Assembly: GCA_002380675.1 (NCBI GenBank)
Contig: DFWB01000189.1
Location: 1 to 7,775, forward strand
Reading direction: 5' to 3'
From: Akkermansiaceae bacterium UBA4145
GTDB lineage: Bacteria; Verrucomicrobiota; Verrucomicrobiia; Verrucomicrobiales; Akkermansiaceae
DNA length: 7,775 bases
Of the stretch, positions 6,538-7,775 are shown piece after piece. The translations under genes were made by a program, and so were the position numbers. Numbering within the stretch: position 1 is the first letter of the stretch; each line of letters starts with the position of its first letter. The notes under the pieces are model-generated. The model was not told the DNA's origin. It worked only from the letters and a program-made list of their open reading frames with translations, and searched no databases.

Positions 6538-7032
6538 TCAATTCAATATGCTCCCAGTCCCCGCAGTAAGTTTTCCGAACCTGTCTCTTAAAAGCTGGAT
6601 CTCCTGCCGTGTGGTATGGCGTTTTGCAGCTCGCCCATGCTCGATCACGACCTTAACCCCCAGAGGGTCGACCGTAAGGCTGATGAGACGAAAGACCGGC
6701 TCTCGACGCAGACGAAAGAAGCAGTGCAGGGGAACATCAGGATGCTCCGCATTCCACAAGAGATCCGCAGGAGGAAACCCATCAATATCCGCCAGGGCTC
6801 TGAGAACCATCCGGATGATTTTCGCGCCATGCCTCCGCTCAAGACGACTGGCGGCATATCGACTTAATTTTTCATCAAGAAAGGATAGAGCCGGGCTTTT
6901 CCTCGCCTCCGCAATTTCCACAAGAAGACGCTGCTGATGAACACTCATTGCCGCCTGAAGCTGAGCCCTCGTGATGCCTCCCTTTTCAAATAGGGCCATC
7001 AGCCGATGAGGGGGAAGCAGTAGTTGCGACAT
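6538..7032 (-). CDS. Conserved-looking hypothetical protein, 164 residues, Arg-rich
   Basis: I do not recognise this family. The frame is credible: it fills the space between two same-strand genes, its composition is balanced, and it keeps globular patterns. Residues 1-80 look helical and basic (PPHRLMALFEKGGITRAQLQ, then RLERRHGAKIIRMVLRALAD). A middle Trp/His stretch follows (FPPADLLWNAEHPDVPLHCFF, 86-106; core LLWNAEHPDVPLHC). The last third seems to be beta-strands (PVFRLISLTVDPLGVKVVIE). There is no signal peptide or membrane segment, so it is probably cytoplasmic. The ATG at 7032 has no Shine-Dalgarno. It lies 52 bases upstream of the metallopeptidase gene on the same strand, which suggests cotranscription, though the peptidase is exported and this protein is not. 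No function is assigned. Confidence 0.75.
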   Translation of the reverse strand: MSQLLLPPHRLMALFEKGGITRAQLQAAMSVHQQRLLVEIAEARKSPALSFLDEKLSRYAASRLERRHGAKIIRMVLRALADIDGFPPADLLWNAEHPDVPLHCFFRLRREPVFRLISLTVDPLGVKVVIEHGRAAKRHTTRQEIQLLRDRFGKLTAGTGSILN

Positions 7033-7112
7033 GAATATCTTTTAAAGCTGGGATTATTGCGGAGGCAGCATGTGATTACGACTTCTTCCAGCCGGCGCCT
7101 CGAAGGCCCACC

Positions 7113-7123
7113 TCATCTGATGA
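7113..7123. repeat. Short palindrome TCATCTGATGA downstream of the isomerase gene
   Basis: TCATC and GATGA pair perfectly around a single base. It lies 17 bases past the isomerase stop and about 80 bases before the 164-residue gene. There is no T-run, so it is not a good terminator, and the one-base centre favours a protein-binding site over a hairpin. At 11 bases it may be chance. Confidence 0.25.
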
Positions 7124-7139
7124 ACCTTTTCTTCACGAA

Positions 7140-7775
7140 CTATCGACGACCAAGACCGAGTTCTTTTCTGCAGTAGGCGATACTTTTTGAGATATCCTCT
7201 CTCTGGTCCACGGGGCCTGCCTTTCTTGGCTTGCCGCTCTTGGCCAGAGCCAGGAACTTATCATACCCTTTCGGCTTACCCTTCGGCCAAGCCTTCCAGA
7301 AGTTGTCCTTCTTCACCTGCAACTCACGATTAAACCCGGAGATTGTCTCGATGTTGACCGCAACATCAGGACAGAGTTCCGCAAAGCGTGCGAAAAAGGC
7401 CTTCAGATCGGTGTTTCCTTCACCCATCGCAGTCCATTGGACAGTGACACCGTTTTCACTCTCCCACACCGCCGAGTCCCGGAGGCTGGTGGTGAGCACA
7501 TATTCCCCGATGTTCTCCAGTGCCTGGACAGGATCTTCCATCGTCCACACCGCGTTGCCAGAATCAAAATTAGCCCCCACAAAATCCGGTCCCGCCTCCT
7601 CGATGAGACCACGGAGCTCCAACGTATGCATGTCACCTGCGTGATTCTCCATCGCGATCTTGATCCCCGAGTCCAGACACCGGGTGCGGTTCCTCTTGAG
7701 AACCTTCACCGTGTCGGCGATCCGCGCCTCGATTCCTCCTTCCGTCTTACGGTCATCCCCAGCTCCCAGAACAAC
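7140..7775 (-). CDS. Sugar phosphate isomerase/epimerase (xylose isomerase-like TIM barrel), 5' end cut by window edge
   Basis: The frame is open from the right edge to a TAG at 7142-7140, giving 211 visible residues; the family is usually near 300, so about 90 N-terminal residues lie outside. Numbering from the first visible residue, the metal-site pattern of AP-endonuclease-2-type TIM barrels is seen: Glu43 in IAMENHAGD, Asp71 in GANFDSGNAVW and Glu143 in VNIETISGFN. The fourth ligand, normally a His before a basic-Asp pair, is Ser97 in TTSLRD. QWTAMGEGNTDLKAFFARF (113-131) matches the conserved G-x-G-x-x-D segment. The C-terminal tail after FWKAWPKGKPKGYDKFLALA is basic. Such enzymes act on keto sugars or inositol derivatives; which substrate is not visible. 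The ATG/GTG-like codon at 7709 is internal, not the start. It lies 107 bases upstream of the 164-residue gene on the same strand. Confidence 0.88.
   Translation of the reverse strand, partial: VVLGAGDDRKTEGGIEARIADTVKVLKRNRTRCLDSGIKIAMENHAGDMHTLELRGLIEEAGPDFVGANFDSGNAVWTMEDPVQALENIGEYVLTTSLRDSAVWESENGVTVQWTAMGEGNTDLKAFFARFAELCPDVAVNIETISGFNRELQVKKDNFWKAWPKGKPKGYDKFLALAKSGKPRKAGPVDQREDISKSIAYCRKELGLGRR

Overview
The window reads as chromosomal DNA of a Gram-negative bacterium, most plausibly a member of the Planctomycetota/Verrucomicrobiota group. That placement is an inference from gene content: a 104-residue HU protein with a Pro-rich arm, a secreted TPR protein fused to a redoxin domain, a sugar phosphate isomerase/epimerase, DUF481-type outer-membrane beta-strand modules, and few Shine-Dalgarno sequences. 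It was not tested by any search. I see no mobile element, tRNA, rRNA or CRISPR array.

Layout. The minus strand carries, at the left edge, the first 200 residues of a carbon-nitrogen hydrolase of the omega-amidase (YafV/Nit2-like) type (601 to 1). Upstream of it is an HU-family gene (1125 to 811) with its own intrinsic terminator (749-783). A 631-base stretch without a credible gene follows (1126-1756). It holds a weak HU promoter candidate, three perfect tandem copies of a 10-bp GCCCCTAAAA unit and several small hairpins. Next, still on the minus strand, is a 472-residue exported protein made of two tandem DUF481-like beta-barrel modules (3175 to 1757). A 216-base divergent gap separates it from the only plus-strand gene, a 761-residue exported TPR protein with a C-terminal redoxin domain carrying a CxxC motif (3392-5677). 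Convergent to that gene is a minus-strand block: a 5'-truncated TIM-barrel sugar phosphate isomerase (7775 to 7140), an unrecognised 164-residue basic protein (7032 to 6538), and a 250-residue secreted zinc metallopeptidase (6485 to 5733).

How the genes may work together. Three adjacent genes encode exported proteins (DUF481 pair, TPR-redoxin, metallopeptidase), so the middle of the window is mainly cell-envelope or periplasm work. No metabolic pathway links all the genes, and most look like independent transcription units. The 164-residue gene and the metallopeptidase are 52 bases apart on one strand and may be cotranscribed.

Points most worth a second look: the peptidase has a catalytic layout very like anthrax lethal factor (HExxH, then YGxTNxxEYFAE); the isomerase has Ser where the family normally has a metal-binding His; the TPR-redoxin GTG start overlaps the stop codon of a six-codon leader ORF; and the HU upstream region has a G-tract tandem repeat. 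None of these by itself shows a new system.
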